DNA of 64,000 bases from Owenia fusiformis (lineage: Eukaryota; Annelida; Polychaeta; Sabellida; Oweniidae): contig CAIIXF020000006.1 in assembly GCA_903813345.2 (NCBI GenBank), positions 7,306,989-7,370,988 on the forward strand. The letters run 5' to 3'. The notes under the pieces were generated by a model. The model ran no database searches. It was given only the letters and a program-made list of their open reading frames with translations, and was not told the origin of the DNA. Every line of letters begins with the position of its first letter. Position 1 is the first letter of the stretch. The translations under genes and the position numbers were made by a program. Shown one piece after another: positions 49,901-59,946 of the stretch.

Positions 49901-52900
49901 TTCTCTAAGTTCTACTCTTTATTGGCCTTGTGCTGGCCTGTAACTAGGTGCACCGATGCTTCAGATGCCCATAATTAGATTTGTAATGTAAGAAAGATTC
50001 ATACTTATATGTGAAATGGATACGAAGTGATGTGAAAAGAAAAATTAATTTTCTGCATATTTTTTTTCGATTATTTTCAAAATAATGATACTTCTCCTGC
50101 ATAGAATTCCTTGATATTGCATGTAATTATTGTTGATGAACGTATTTATATCGTAAACCCATCCATTTCCCAATTTGAGCCGTAATTGCAGTCAAATCAG
50201 GAGCTTTTGATTCCTCGAAAGGAAGAGCAATGGTTATGGTAATAAAAGCATGTTTGGACGAGCCGTGGAATAGGGATTACATTTATCCTGTTTATTTTCA
50301 GATATGTGGGATTCCAGTGTTACTACTGTCACGGAAAATCAAAAGACTTTGATGAAATAATACACCACCTGATCAATAAACAATTTACACAATGTGTTAA
50401 CAGTGATTATGTTGTCTCAGAAAAAATTAATCTGACAAAAGTTTATCCCACAGTGCAGAAACTTGTGACTACATCTGTCATGTTAACAACCTCTGACTAC
50501 ATCTGCCATGGTAACAACCTCTCACTACATCTGTCATGGTAACAACCTCTGACTACATCTGTTATGTTAACAACCTCTATCTACATCTGCCATGTTAAAA
50601 ACCTCTGACTACATCTGCCATGTTAACAACCTCTCACTACATCTGTCATGATAACAGCCTCTCACTACATCTGTCATGGTAACAACCTCTGACTACATCT
50701 GTTATGTTAACAACCTCTAACTACATCTGCCATGTTAAAAACCTCTCACTACATCTGTCATGGTAACAACCTCTCACTACATCTGTCATGGTTACAACCT
50801 CTGACTACATCTGCAGTGTTAACAACCTCTGATTACATCTGCCATGTTAACAACCTCTCACTTCATCTGTCATATTAACAACCTCTGACTTCATCTGTCA
50901 TGTTAACAATCTCTGACTACATCTGTCATATTAACAACCTCTGACTACATCTGTCATGTTAACAATCTCTGACTACATCTGTCATATTAACAACCTCTGA
51001 CTACATCTGTCATGTTAACAATCTCTGACTCTATCTGCCATGTTAACAGCCTCTGACTACACTTGTCATGTAAATAAAGTCTGACTTCATTTATTATGTT
51101 AACAATTTCTGAATACACCTGCCATGTTAACAACCTTTGACATCAACAATCTCTGACTACATCTGTCATGCGTCTGGTTTTTTATGACTTTGTCAACATT
51201 TGTTAAAAAGTGTGGGCCAGTTACCATTTATACAATTTTAAGTTTTTCTTTTAAGTTATTCTATTTATTCGTTCAACAACCAACACTTTTTGATAAATCA
51301 TAAAATCAAGTGACTACATGTTTTGCAAGTTTTTACCATTGATTGAAGCCTATGACAACCTTGCCCAAATTCATTAATTTATTAATCGACAGTGTACATT
51401 TTAGCTGAATTTAGCAGTACACGTAGCAGCTAAGTGCTTGCCCATAGCCACTCCTCTTCGCAAATTACATCGCCATTGCTCGTCATCAAAATTCTGATCG
51501 CCGAATAGTAAACATTCATTTTGTACTGGATGTACATAACTAGAGACCGCCTTATTTCGCATATATGAAAAAATAAAACATATCTAGGTACATGTATCTT
51601 TATATGTGACATTGATCAGGAATTATTGACATATTGACAATATTAGGTTGTAATTTCTTGCGGTAAATTCAAATTGTATCTTTAAACGACTGTTTCATCT
51701 TAACTATTCGTTTTATTGGATGTAAAACAAGCGGTATGCATAGTTTAACATCTTTCACTTCTAAAACAGCATAAAATATCACAATACCATCACCTAATGC
51801 TGCAATAATACGACTTAAAATGTTATGGTACTGATATTCTTTGGTTTTTGGGCGCCATGCCTCGTCTTTACCATCACCCTTGAAATTAGGCCCGCTCACT
51901 AAGCATAGGGTGAATAACGCTTTGCGTAAAATGTAATGTCAAAACAAATAGTTACCCCTCAGAGCAATTAGTTTCAAAACGTATAGTAAAAACGTAAAAC
52001 GTGATATGGTCGGATGAAATATAGATATTGCATGTTTGTCTACCAAAATTGGTCAAGTTCTCGAGACCTATTCATTTTCAACGTATTTTCATGGAATAAA
52101 CATACTAACTATTACAAGGAAAGACTTAACTCGGTTGACCCAACTAGCTGCTTACAGGATGGACAAGCTATGTGGCCACACTGTACAGTTAAATATAGAC
52201 AAACTTGTAATGTTATTGAACATAATTAAGATGTATAAGCAAATTAATTATATAAATCATTTAGCTTTGAACACGTGGATGGTCGAGCATACATACCAAA
52301 AAGTGAGTTAAATATTGTGAGCGTTTGCATGACGCCATCAAGGCGGTTCGGCCGATATCCAGGCGTTCCGGCCGGTGAAAACCTGGTGAGAGGATGGTAT
52401 GCGCCAGTTGAGAACACGGCGAGAACGGTAAGCAAGAATTCTGAAACACGGTAAGTCCGGTACAAGGCCGATGAGAAGCCGGTACAGACCCGGAATAGAA
52501 CGGTATAGTCCCGGTCAAAAATGTATAAAAACAATGCGGCCGTCGCCGTCTGGCCATAATTAGCCAAACGGTGGCGAACGGTGAGCCTACACGGCTAGTG
52601 TGACCGCTACTTAAAATACGTTATATCCTATGCATGTGTTTAGATGTTATCGCAATCTACAGGGTAGACCAAATAGACTGATCCAAAAATACATGTAATG
52701 TTTGTTATTTAGAAGTACTGCAATATATATTTAAAGTATGAATGCCTATTTAATGATCCAGATGTTGAATCAACTATTAGTAGTCCGATTGCGTATGACT
52801 CTGCCATCTACACAATTGCGTAGATGGAGAAGCGCTTAGTTACTTACATCAGACGACGATTTTTGTGTCAATTCCCCTGGACATGGAATCCTATCTCCAA

Positions 52901-55900
52901 ATGTACCGTTATCAAAGACACTTCCATTCCCTGCTACAGTATAGTTCGCGATACTATACTCGTTGCTCGAGTTGGATAACATGGACTTAATTCGGCCATT
53001 TTCGATATCCTGCTGGCGCAGTTCAGCTACTGCTGTGTGGTTCACCATGGCAACCATGGCAACACTAATCTCCACACGGAGAGCGTAAAGGTTGATGAAC
53101 CCGAAGAATCCAACAAACGACATGAGCAGACGGCATGATGACCACCAAGGAACTGAAATAATTAAATATCAGTACAAATGATGACAGCATGGATATGCAA
53201 ATTAGACACGTGGTTCCAAATTCAAGTTCGGCATTGGCTGAAAAAGTAACCTCGTGAAATACACAAGCACACCATATGACGTCCATTGGTGGACTGAACT
53301 CGAAAAATCTATTTAATGTCTCATGTTTTATCAAAACGTCATCGCCACGAACAATATCTAAAAGGTAATTTGACACAATGAGTCTAGGTTTATGTTACGT
53401 AAACTTCATTTGTTAAGTAAATCTTAATTAGCCAACAGTAGATTTTAGCATTACAAATCTTTTTACCTTATTTTAGAATTCTGGAAATAATTTATTCCCC
53501 CTTTATCACGCCCGGTGATCGTGAATATGGGACGGAGGGGGGGAGCAGGCAATTTCTGCTAGGAAATTCAACAAATCTGGAAGATTTATTTTTTCAAGAA
53601 AAAGTTTACCATTGAATTGCTAAATGGATAGGCGCACGGTATGGTAGAATATGTTAGGTTTTCTGGGATTTTTTTCTGAAACGATACGCATCTAAGGTAT
53701 GAGATCTATTAAAAAAGGCGCAAGGCCATCAACAGGCACAAATCAACGTTTTTGCTATAAATCAAGCAACAATGGACTACACGACCTGTAATAAATACTT
53801 GTAGGTGATGTTATCATAACTAAATTAATATCATTGCTGAATTTATAAAATAAGTTTCCATACGTAAAATAAAAAATAATCGAAAATAATTAAAATGGGA
53901 CGGAGGGGGGGGGAGGGGACGGAGGGGGGGGGGGAGTAATAGTTCTATAAAGTGAAACAACTTCACACGAATTCTTGTATTTGAAAAATGAACTCATTAA
54001 CTTAGTAAGAAACTGGATGATATACCCCTGGAGACTGAAAAATGGGGACATTTGGAGTAAAAGGACTTAAAGTCGCGAAACATCTCTAATCATGTCTTAT
54101 ATACATATTGCTCCCCCCCTCCGTCCCCTCCCCCCCTCCGTCCCAAATTCATTATTTTCGATTATTTTTTATTTCACGTATGGAAACTTATTTTATAAAT
54201 TCAGCAATGACATTAATTTAGTTATGATAACATCACTTACAAGTATTTATTACAGGTCGTCCAGACCATTGTTGTTTGATTTATAGCAAAAACGTTGATT
54301 TGTGCCGGTTGATGGCCTTGCGCCTTTTTTAATAGATCTCATACCTTGGATGCGTATCGTTTCAGAAAAAATCCCAGAAAACCTAACATATTCTACCATA
54401 CCGTGCGCCTATCCATTTAGTAATTCAATAGTAAACTTTTTCTTGAAAAAATAAATCTTCCAGATTTGTTGAATTTCCTAGCAGAAATTGCCTGCTCCCC
54501 CTCCGTCCCATATTCACGATCACCGGGCGTGTTGATATCGCGTTGATCCAAAACTTAACTATTATTTGAAAATATGATTTCTGACTTATACATATAATAA
54601 ATGCTTTCCTTCGCACGTTAAAACTATAATGGAGAAAATGTGACTCAAACTGATTATATCATGAATATAAACAACCAACCTACAAAAAATAAAAGAATCA
54701 TTGCTAATAAATCTCTGATGTGGGACCAAAACAAGCATCTACAATAACTTCAACTGGATCACCACTTGAGCATATAACAAGAAACCCATTTTCTTTATTT
54801 TTGGAACCTATAATTGAAGATGAAATCTTAACACTCATAAAAAGACTCAATAATAAAGCTCTAGGATTTGTGATATAAAACTAATAGTTATTATTAGACA
54901 TGCAAGGTACAACCTTGTGACACCATTTACTCATATAGCAAACAGCAAACATTTCCTTACAAACAGGTGTACTTCCAGAAAAGATGAAAATAACCAAATT
55001 AATAGCACTTTTCAAAAAGGGTGATGAATCAAAATTTGAAAATTATAGACCTATTTCCTTATTAGTGTATTTTCCAAACTTCTCGAAAAAGAAATGCACT
55101 TAAGGATTTCTAAATTTATCAAAAATAATAAGTTAATGAATGAAAAACAATTTGGATTCAAAGAACACAACTCAACATACATGGCTCCCCTAACGTTTCT
55201 GGAACAAATTCGGTTCTCAATGGATAATAATAAGCATATTCTAGGATTGTTTTTGGACCTCTTAAAAGCTTTTGATACGATTAAACATACAATATTATTA
55301 AATAAACTTGAACTGTTAGGTTTTCGTGGAGTAGTGTTGAATTGGTCGAAAAGTTACTTAAAAGATCGACCATTAAAAACTTTCATATCAGACTCATACT
55401 GATTTACAAAATGATTTACATTGCAGTATCCCTCAAGGGTCTGTTTTAGGACCAGTCCTTTTCACCTTGTATATTAATAATATATTTAATGTTTCCAATA
55501 TGATAAAATTAATCTTTTTTTGCAGATGACACAACTATTTCTCTGGAAGATGACAACTTAGAAATCTTTACTTAGGGCAAATACTGAAATAAAAAGTATA
55601 ATCAATTGGTTGAAAAATTACAAGCTTTCACTCAATATAGAGAAAACTAAATATATGCTATTTATTAAATCAAGACTTTATAATATAAATAGCCATCACT
55701 ACAAGGTATATATTGGTGATAACCAGTTTTAAAGAGTTAACTATATAAACTTTCTTGGTGTAATCATCGATGCAATTTGAAATGGAATGGGCATACTGAA
55801 TATATTGTTTCAAAAATCGTAGGTATTCTTTTCAAAGTAAGAAATAAACTATCAAGACATGCATTGGTAGACATTTACTATTCTTGTTTGTTCACATATT

Positions 55901-58900
55901 TCATATTGCAACATCATATGGGGTAATGCCAACAAATCAGTTTCTGTATTGCATCTAGACAATCTAGATAATGTATGTGTTATATTATATGTTTTTTGGT
56001 TGCTCTGCAATAATTCTTGATATAAGCACTGATACGCCCAAATACTAAGGGTGTCGAGTGCACATGCTTTGTACATTCCATTGTTATAATAAGTGTCAAA
56101 TAAGTCTGTTCTCCCCCCTTAAATTTTTAATCTTTAAATTAATCACACTTTCCCATATATCATTTTAAAGCTTATGGAAAATGCTTATCACCCTCAAAAA
56201 AACCAATCATAAACTCCTCCTAATAAAATTGCTACAATGTTTCTTGTAAGGTTGTAGTTGACCTTTGATTACGTCAAAACAAGTAAAATTACCAGGTATA
56301 GTGAACGAAAAGTGAAAAGTTGATACTGCAGTGACAATGCCAACATTGGGTGATTTCGATGTTTTTCAATATCGTTACAGAGTAAAATGTGTTACATTCA
56401 GGGGAGTTTTTGAAGCAGGGGCATCTTTCATCCCAAAATAGTTGATAACAGCCAAAATCAAATGCTCTGAATGATTTATACAGGATCATATCCTCGTAGA
56501 ATTGAGGCAATCCGGGCTGCTTGGAGAGACATACAGACTATTAAAAAAGTGAAATATAGACATCACTAAAAATACTCTAAAAATTTAGAAATTTAACCAA
56601 TTACTCTGAAATTTTGTGTGTGATCAGCAAATTAAATTCCCTTTAAGATGATATATACCAACCCTATATTATTCCTGAATTTAAAAAGTTAGGGGGAGAA
56701 CAGACTTATTTGACACCCTGTATTATAATGAAATAAATAAAAAACTATATAGAAACACAAGAATTAGGGAGTGACTTGCATTTATTAAATATATAGGCAA
56801 ACAACGACCTACAGGGAGTTGTGCACTTTTACGGAACAAAAATTGTTTTATAAAATTACATGTCATCAAATATACCCAGTCATGCTGATGACACAAGGGC
56901 AACAGAGGATGACTGATAAAATATTTAAAACAAGAAGTCATATATATCGAACTTGAAAGAACAAATCTAATCGAAAACAACGAAAATTTGACATTAAATG
57001 CATTTCTAAACAGCTTTCTGAGACTCAAAATAACATAAAAGTCTCGCCTGAAGTGAACCTGATCACAAATTCGAGACAGGTTACTTTTAAAATTTCAAGA
57101 TCGGCGCGAAATACTTGATAAGTTACTGATTTGACAAAAGAGAATTGGCTCCCAGAGTGCAACATCGATATTCTGTCCCATATGTGGACATGTTGTGATA
57201 CAAAATTCGAATTCAAACAGCCGCCATTTTGTTCACTTCAACGTTTGAATTGTGAATTTTGGTCTTATTTGCAAACGAAAAAATCCAAAACTCACAAGAA
57301 ATGATCGAGATATTGGTTCGAATCGGTTTTGAATTATTTATTTTGAATTTACAGTCGGTTATAATTTCAAAAAATAACGACGTTTCGACGTTTTCATTGT
57401 TGGAAAATATCGAGTTTCGATCCTGGGAGCCAATCCTTCTTGGATTTTGACCATATCAAACATGGATGCAAACTTATATAAATGAATCCGATAAGTTGTT
57501 GTCATGACAAGAAGATGTTCAAAAGATTCAAAATGGCCGCTTTGCAATTTACCCAGGATGTATTCGTAGATATTTTAAGTTTATGGGATCATGGACTTCA
57601 AAGAGCTTGAAAGCCCATGATTTGATGAACTATCCCGATGACAAGTTTTTATCACCAACCAGTCGCCCACTCGACAACACGATGCCAGTTGCAAGATGAT
57701 TACAAAATTGCACTTTTCAAGTGATATAGAGACGAACATGAGGTGCGGTGAAAAACGTGCAAAACGTAAGAATCTACAAGAATACACGGCGACAAGTATT
57801 TTTAATATTGGGGACAGTTATGCTTTCTTTCCAATGTCTAGAAAGCTTCCTCCAATAAGGCAATAATACGATCATGAGATGACAGAGTTCATCACAAGCC
57901 CATGGGCTTTTGGAATGAATGCTCAGAGAAAATAATATTATTGTCATATATAATAGTTTTCTATCAGTAATTCATAATAAGCATACGGACATAAGCACAA
58001 CTATTTATAAATAAAAAATGATCTCACCAAGTGATTCATCGATAGGTCCTACGAGGCATGAAGAATGACATAAAAAATGTAAATCACATCAATAGAATAA
58101 AATTACATAAAAGTGAATCAACTATTGCAAAATAAACGAGGGATAGAAAGCATCAATGCGAACTTGTCAATGCAAAAATTAAAAAATTAAACTCGTTAAA
58201 ACAGAATAGTAGATTCGTGGCATGCATTACTTGGACGCATTTTTATATAAGTTTTAGACATATGCTCGAGTAAAATATGGGCTAGTTTATCAGGTGTATG
58301 CTACATATATCATACTTACGCATCAATTTTTATGATCTTACGAAATTACCTATTACTTTATTCATGTTTATCGATTAGAAGTTGCGGATGCCAAACAATG
58401 GATATATCCGTTGCAATATACTTACACGTGTAAGTCTTAAATGAATATAATTACAGTATTACATACTCATTACTTATCATTATCTAACGACTTAAACTGA
58501 AAACTACGTAGATAAACAATACGACATATATTCAACAATATTCAACAAGTCCAGTTTTGAAGCATAAATTATATTCCTTGATCGATCACAAAGGCTGGTT
58601 GTTTTGAATTTGATTTATTTAGAACACATCGAGCTGGTGAAACCTGCTTCTTTTATCCCTCTACCTGTTTCGATAACATAAACAGTTATACAATATGTAT
58701 AATTTATCTAGCAACTTCAGGTTTATGAACACTGATTATCAATAAGACACAACCCGGTAAATATTGAAATTGTGCATTGTGGTTTATAAAATAAATAGAT
58801 TGACAATTGACGTCCTATCGTTTCGAGCCTTTAAAGGACGTTATACACCTGCCATTGGGATCTCCCCATGGGAAAAAAATAATTCATCTGATTTTTCAAA

Positions 58901-59784
58901 ATGAGTATTCTGCTTCAATTATTACATTTATATGCACACTAGTATCTTGTTGACCTATATTCAGCACTGTATTGATGTATAGGCCACTTATTAGGGTCAT
59001 AATTCAATCATGAAGTGTAGAGGTATAGATTCCAAACCAGGAAGTATTTTTGTGTCTGTCAAAATCCATTTACATCCTACGCATCCCTGCATCTTATCCA
59101 AATATGTTACTACATAATTAAATATAATAGTATAATCTTTGGTTTTACAAACTTGTAAGATATTTGATAAGTGTAAAAGTTGTTTTTGGAGCATTTTTCT
59201 ATAGCCATTTTGTAGGGAAAAAAATGATGAAAAAATGTACAATCTTTTAATTTTAAGTATGACCTGAATCGATTGCAAACTTCATATTTGCACATTTGAT
59301 GAGATAAACCATTTGTGTCGTATTGTGAAATTATTAAGTTTGCAATCGATTCAGGTCATAGTGTATTTTTGGCATTTCTGTGATAATCAATTGAAACCAA
59401 TGGCCTCTATTGGGATCTGCTGATATCCTCATGTTAAGTCAATGGTGCACATCCCCATGTAAGTCAATACAACCTTACTGAACGAAGTGATCCATATCTC
59501 AGCTTATGTGTGTCCGAGCACTTTAATATTTTCCAAAGTATTATATGACATTTTATTCTTCATGTTACACCTACGAATGATTCATTTTGACCATAGGGAT
59601 ATTTGTCAATAATTGCACATCGTCCTTTGTTAGAAGGATCTAAATGTGTCCCAACATCCCATAGGAACCAGAGTAACGACTTCATTTAGAGGCAACGGTA
59701 TGTAATGATATACCTTCCCAGAGCCGAAGGCACCAAAATCATTAATTGTATCTTACCGGATTCTGACGGCGGACGCTTGTCCAT
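37721..59784 (-). CDS. SLC17-family anion transporter, sialin-like, 11 coding exons, about 565 aa
   Basis: The exons in order are 59784-59757, 53152-52848, 47027-46791, 44393-44306, 41876-41781, 41492-41350, 41026-40877, 40296-40164, 39954-39710, 38293-38206 and 37905-37721 (TAA). Every junction is GT-AG and phases match throughout. SLC17 hallmarks are YALRVEISVAMVAMVN, WGYMVSHVPGGFLAQRYGGK, PSMHCLWAHWAPPLERGKL, GNVVAFPLSG and APLLFGIGNGVGCIPG. About 12 membrane helices are expected. Relatives move sialic acid, glutamate, nucleotides or phosphate across vesicle, lysosomal or plasma membranes. The first luminal loop is long (about residues 47-115) with five N-glycosylation sequons. The conserved arginine (R35) and histidine (H198) are present. 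The two acidic residues I recall as important in mammalian sialin (E171, E175) are replaced by I186 and Q190. The substrate cannot be told from sequence. Confidence 0.92.
38206..38293 (-). CDS. SLC17 exon 10: last helix
   Basis: Follows a TTTTTCATTTCAG acceptor and ends at GTAAGT. Encodes NTQEQWQVVFYIKGAILLVG then TIAYLAFGS; the EQWQVVFYI motif is diagnostic of SLC17 transporters. Confidence 0.95.
39710..39954 (-). CDS. SLC17 exon 9: helices 9-11
   Basis: Follows a TGTTTTTCAG acceptor and ends at GTAAGT. Encodes VMLTLGVSTMGCQYGAGF, VNYIDFAPKYAPLLFGIGNG and VGCIPGFVCPYLIGILTPD. Confidence 0.95.
40164..40296 (-). CDS. SLC17 exon 8: helix 8
   Basis: Follows an ACTTTCAG acceptor and ends at GTAAGG. 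Encodes NGLLSAIPYLLFWAFVVTSG and QLSDLLRAKKILTTTGARKL. Confidence 0.95.
40877..41026 (-). CDS. SLC17 exon 7: central loop to helix 7
   Basis: Follows a TTTTACAG acceptor and ends at GTAATA. 50 codons with HTPTPWKAIATSKPCWGAFI and LTNMPTYMKDVLKLDV, the conserved LP.YM...L...V segment. Confidence 0.95.
41350..41492 (-). CDS. SLC17 exon 6: helix 6 and start of central loop
   Basis: Follows a TTACTTTACAG acceptor and ends at GTACAA. Encodes ILTFVWFIFWNIFVFDAPDQ then HPRINKLEKRYIMNSL, matching the family's SDTP...I...EK.YI pattern. Confidence 0.95.
41781..41876 (-). CDS. SLC17 exon 5: helix 5
   Basis: Follows a TTTGTTTCAG acceptor and ends at GTAAGT. Encodes AFLGNVVAFPLSGVLCEYG followed by FDGGWPSVFYFF. 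Confidence 0.95.
42603..44196. mobile_element. 1.6-kb compound fold-back element in SLC17 intron 4
   Basis: The outer inverted ends pair over about 150 bp (left GCAGACAGATCGCCTAAAAT, right ATTTTAGGCGATCTGTCCGC). Inside are two further inverted repeats: one centred near 43045 (arms about 42770-43010 and 43080-43285, with a near-perfect core GATCGGACTTTAGTATGAT/ATCATACTTAAGTCCGATC) and one centred near 43690 (arms about 43285-43550 and 43800-44045). The order is A-B-B'-C-C'-A'. Confidence 0.8.
44306..44393 (-). CDS. SLC17 exon 4: GVVWPSMH...WAPPLER motif
   Basis: Follows a TTTCTAG acceptor and ends at GTAATG. Encodes GVVWPSMHCLWAHWAPPLER and GKLTGFCYA, the most conserved segment of the family. 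Confidence 0.95.
44394..46790 (-). other. SLC17 intron 3
   Basis: 2.4 kb; contains the hairpin element at 46216-46705. A 91-codon open frame at 45094-45369 has no recognisable domain. Confidence 0.8.
46216..46705. mobile_element. 490-bp hairpin MITE next to a splice donor
   Basis: Left end TCACTAGTGATCCACTCGAT then GCTGGTTACCGAAACGGT; right end is its near complement. The arms pair along their length around a centre near 46450 (GTCGATTTAATTCCTCACTT in both orientations). The right end is 85 bases from the exon 3 donor at 46790. Confidence 0.8.
46791..47027 (-). CDS. SLC17 exon 3: helices 2-4
   Basis: Follows a TTTTTTATTGTAG acceptor and ends at GTAGGC. 79 codons containing WTKDIQGLILGAFFWGYMV, PGGFLAQRYGGKRVLG and RVIIGLGQ. 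Phase 0 at both ends. Confidence 0.95.
47829..49112. repeat. Minisatellite-bearing element, about 140-bp units with AGGTCA/TGACCT motifs
   Basis: Bounded by ATGTCACCACC on the left and a GTCACCAC...GGTGGTGAC hairpin on the right. About eight units, spaced 135-150 bp, run from 47840 to about 48960. Each has CTGAGAACATGTAGATGATT, GTCAATTTGAAGCAAGTTGA and clustered AGGTCA/TGACCT. A GC-rich tail (GACGCCGGACGCC then CCAACCACC repeats) precedes the right terminus. Related fragments lie at 4346-4495, 8677-8754 and 63830-63930. Confidence 0.85.
49877..50542 (+). pseudogene. Remnant of a transposon gene: N-terminal zinc-finger-like exons
   Basis: ATG GCG GAC CAG CA at 49877-49890 meets a GTAAGT donor. 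A TTTTCAG acceptor at 50301 continues in phase as QYVGFQCYYCHGKSKDFDE then IIHHLINKQF. The C-Y-Y-C and H-H residues suggest a C2HH zinc finger, as found at the N-terminus of some transposon proteins. The frame then runs into the tandem repeat and stops at 50542, so the rest is lost. Confidence 0.5.
50468..51175 (+). repeat. Minisatellite, about 26-bp unit
   Basis: Roughly 25 or more units of the form CTGACTACATCTGTCATGTT followed by AACAAC. The variants (CTCACTACATC, TGCCATG, ATATTAAC) are shared by neighbouring units, as expected from local expansion. Confidence 0.9.
52848..53152 (-). CDS. SLC17 exon 2: first helix and luminal loop
   Basis: Follows an AATTATTTCAG acceptor and ends at GTAAGT. 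Encodes the first helix (FVGFFGFINLYALRVEISVA) and a loop with sequons NHT, NSS, NYT, NGS and NGT (residues 47-93). Confidence 0.9.
53507..54531. mobile_element. 1.0-kb fold-back element with G-tract borders
   Basis: Starts CACGCCCGGTGATCGTGAAT and ends with its complement. Arms of about 430 bp (53507-53938, 54105-54531) pair almost perfectly around a 165-bp loop. Each arm is bordered at both ends by GGGACGGAGGGGG-type G-rich blocks (C-rich in the right arm). No coding content. Confidence 0.85.
54950..56085 (+). pseudogene. Degenerate non-LTR retrotransposon reverse transcriptase (Jockey/CR1-like)
   Basis: Frame fragments show the reverse transcriptase order: LPEKMKITKLIALFKKGD and NYRPISLL, then EKQFGFKEHNST, LGLFLDLLKAFDTIKHTILL, a PQGSVLGPVLFTLYINNI block near 55432, ADDTTISLED near 55527 (the catalytic ADD), and LGVIID near 55756. 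Several frameshifts and stops; endonuclease and tail are not recognised. A dead LINE fragment in sense opposite to the host gene. Confidence 0.85.
56089..56720. mobile_element. Mariner/Tc1-type MITE, 632 bp, TA target duplication
   Basis: TGTCAAATAAGTCTGTTCTC on the left matches GAGAACAGACTTATTTGACA on the right. The right tip is GACACCCTG followed by TA; the left tip is eroded but also preceded by TA. Inserted directly after the LINE fragment. Confidence 0.65.
57136..57442 (-). mobile_element. Short MITE, reverse-orientation copy of the element at 62967-63271
   Basis: Ends AATTGGCTCCCAG and CTGGGAGCCAATCCTTCTTG. Internal blocks (GATATTCTGTCCCATAT, AGCCGCCATTTTGTTCACTT, GAAACTCGATATT in reverse) match 62967-63271 inverted. 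The flanks GATTTGA/GATTTTGA may be a decayed target duplication. Confidence 0.75.
59258..59360. repeat. Perfect 25-bp inverted repeat, 53-bp loop
   Basis: 59258-59282 and 59336-59360 are exact reverse complements (core GACCTGAATCGATTGCAAAC). Confidence 0.9.
59757..59784 (-). CDS. SLC17 exon 1 (predicted start, MDKRPPSES)
   Basis: A short exon ending in a GTAAGA donor whose phase (one leftover G) exactly completes exon 2 to give ...SESVPWWSS. The reading frame is open upstream, so ATGs at 59838 or 59946 could be the true start and would add 18 or 54 residues. This exon rests on phase and position only. Confidence 0.5.
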
Positions 59785-59946
59785 AGTGTGACACGGTCGA
59801 TTGGCGTTCGTGTAACTGAGAAAATGCTCATTGCCCATAATGCTCGAACCTGATCGTAGAGATTGTCCAATACAGTATACATACAATATACGGGAGTCAG
59901 CCACAAAACATTGTAATTTTCTCTCGATATTTCGCAATATCGACAT

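Larger units (their letters stand above)
49804..51912. mobile_element. 2.1-kb DNA transposon with CACCCTATGC ends and AATAAC target duplication
   Basis: Inverted ends of about 62 bp (CACCCTATGCTTAGTGAGCG at both tips). AATAAC directly flanks both sides (49798-49803 and 51913-51918). It contains a split reading frame with a possible zinc finger (49877-50542) and a 26-bp minisatellite. The superfamily is not assigned. Confidence 0.8.
47054..52612. mobile_element. 5.56-kb element with GC-rich inverted termini, filling SLC17 intron 2
   Basis: Left end AAGTAGCGGTCACACTAGCC then GTGTAGGCTCACCGTTCGCC; right end is the complement over about 65 bases (last mismatch-free block CCGCTACTT). The first about 500 and last about 300 bases are strikingly GC-rich (many CGGT/ACCG motifs) in an AT-rich genome. 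No transposase is readable, so presumably non-autonomous. It contains two further elements (47829-49112 and 49804-51912). No clear target duplication. Confidence 0.7.
47028..52847 (-). other. SLC17 intron 2, almost wholly made of transposon sequence
   Basis: 5.82 kb, of which 47054-52612 lies between a single pair of inverted ends. Only 26 bases separate the element from the 3' splice site and about 235 from the 5' splice site. Confidence 0.8.
53153..59756 (-). other. SLC17 intron 1 (predicted)
   Basis: 6.6 kb holding a 1-kb fold-back, a LINE remnant, a mariner-like MITE, a further MITE and a short perfect hairpin. Its 5' boundary depends on the predicted exon 1. Between about 57443 and 59257 I see nothing recognisable. 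Confidence 0.5.
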
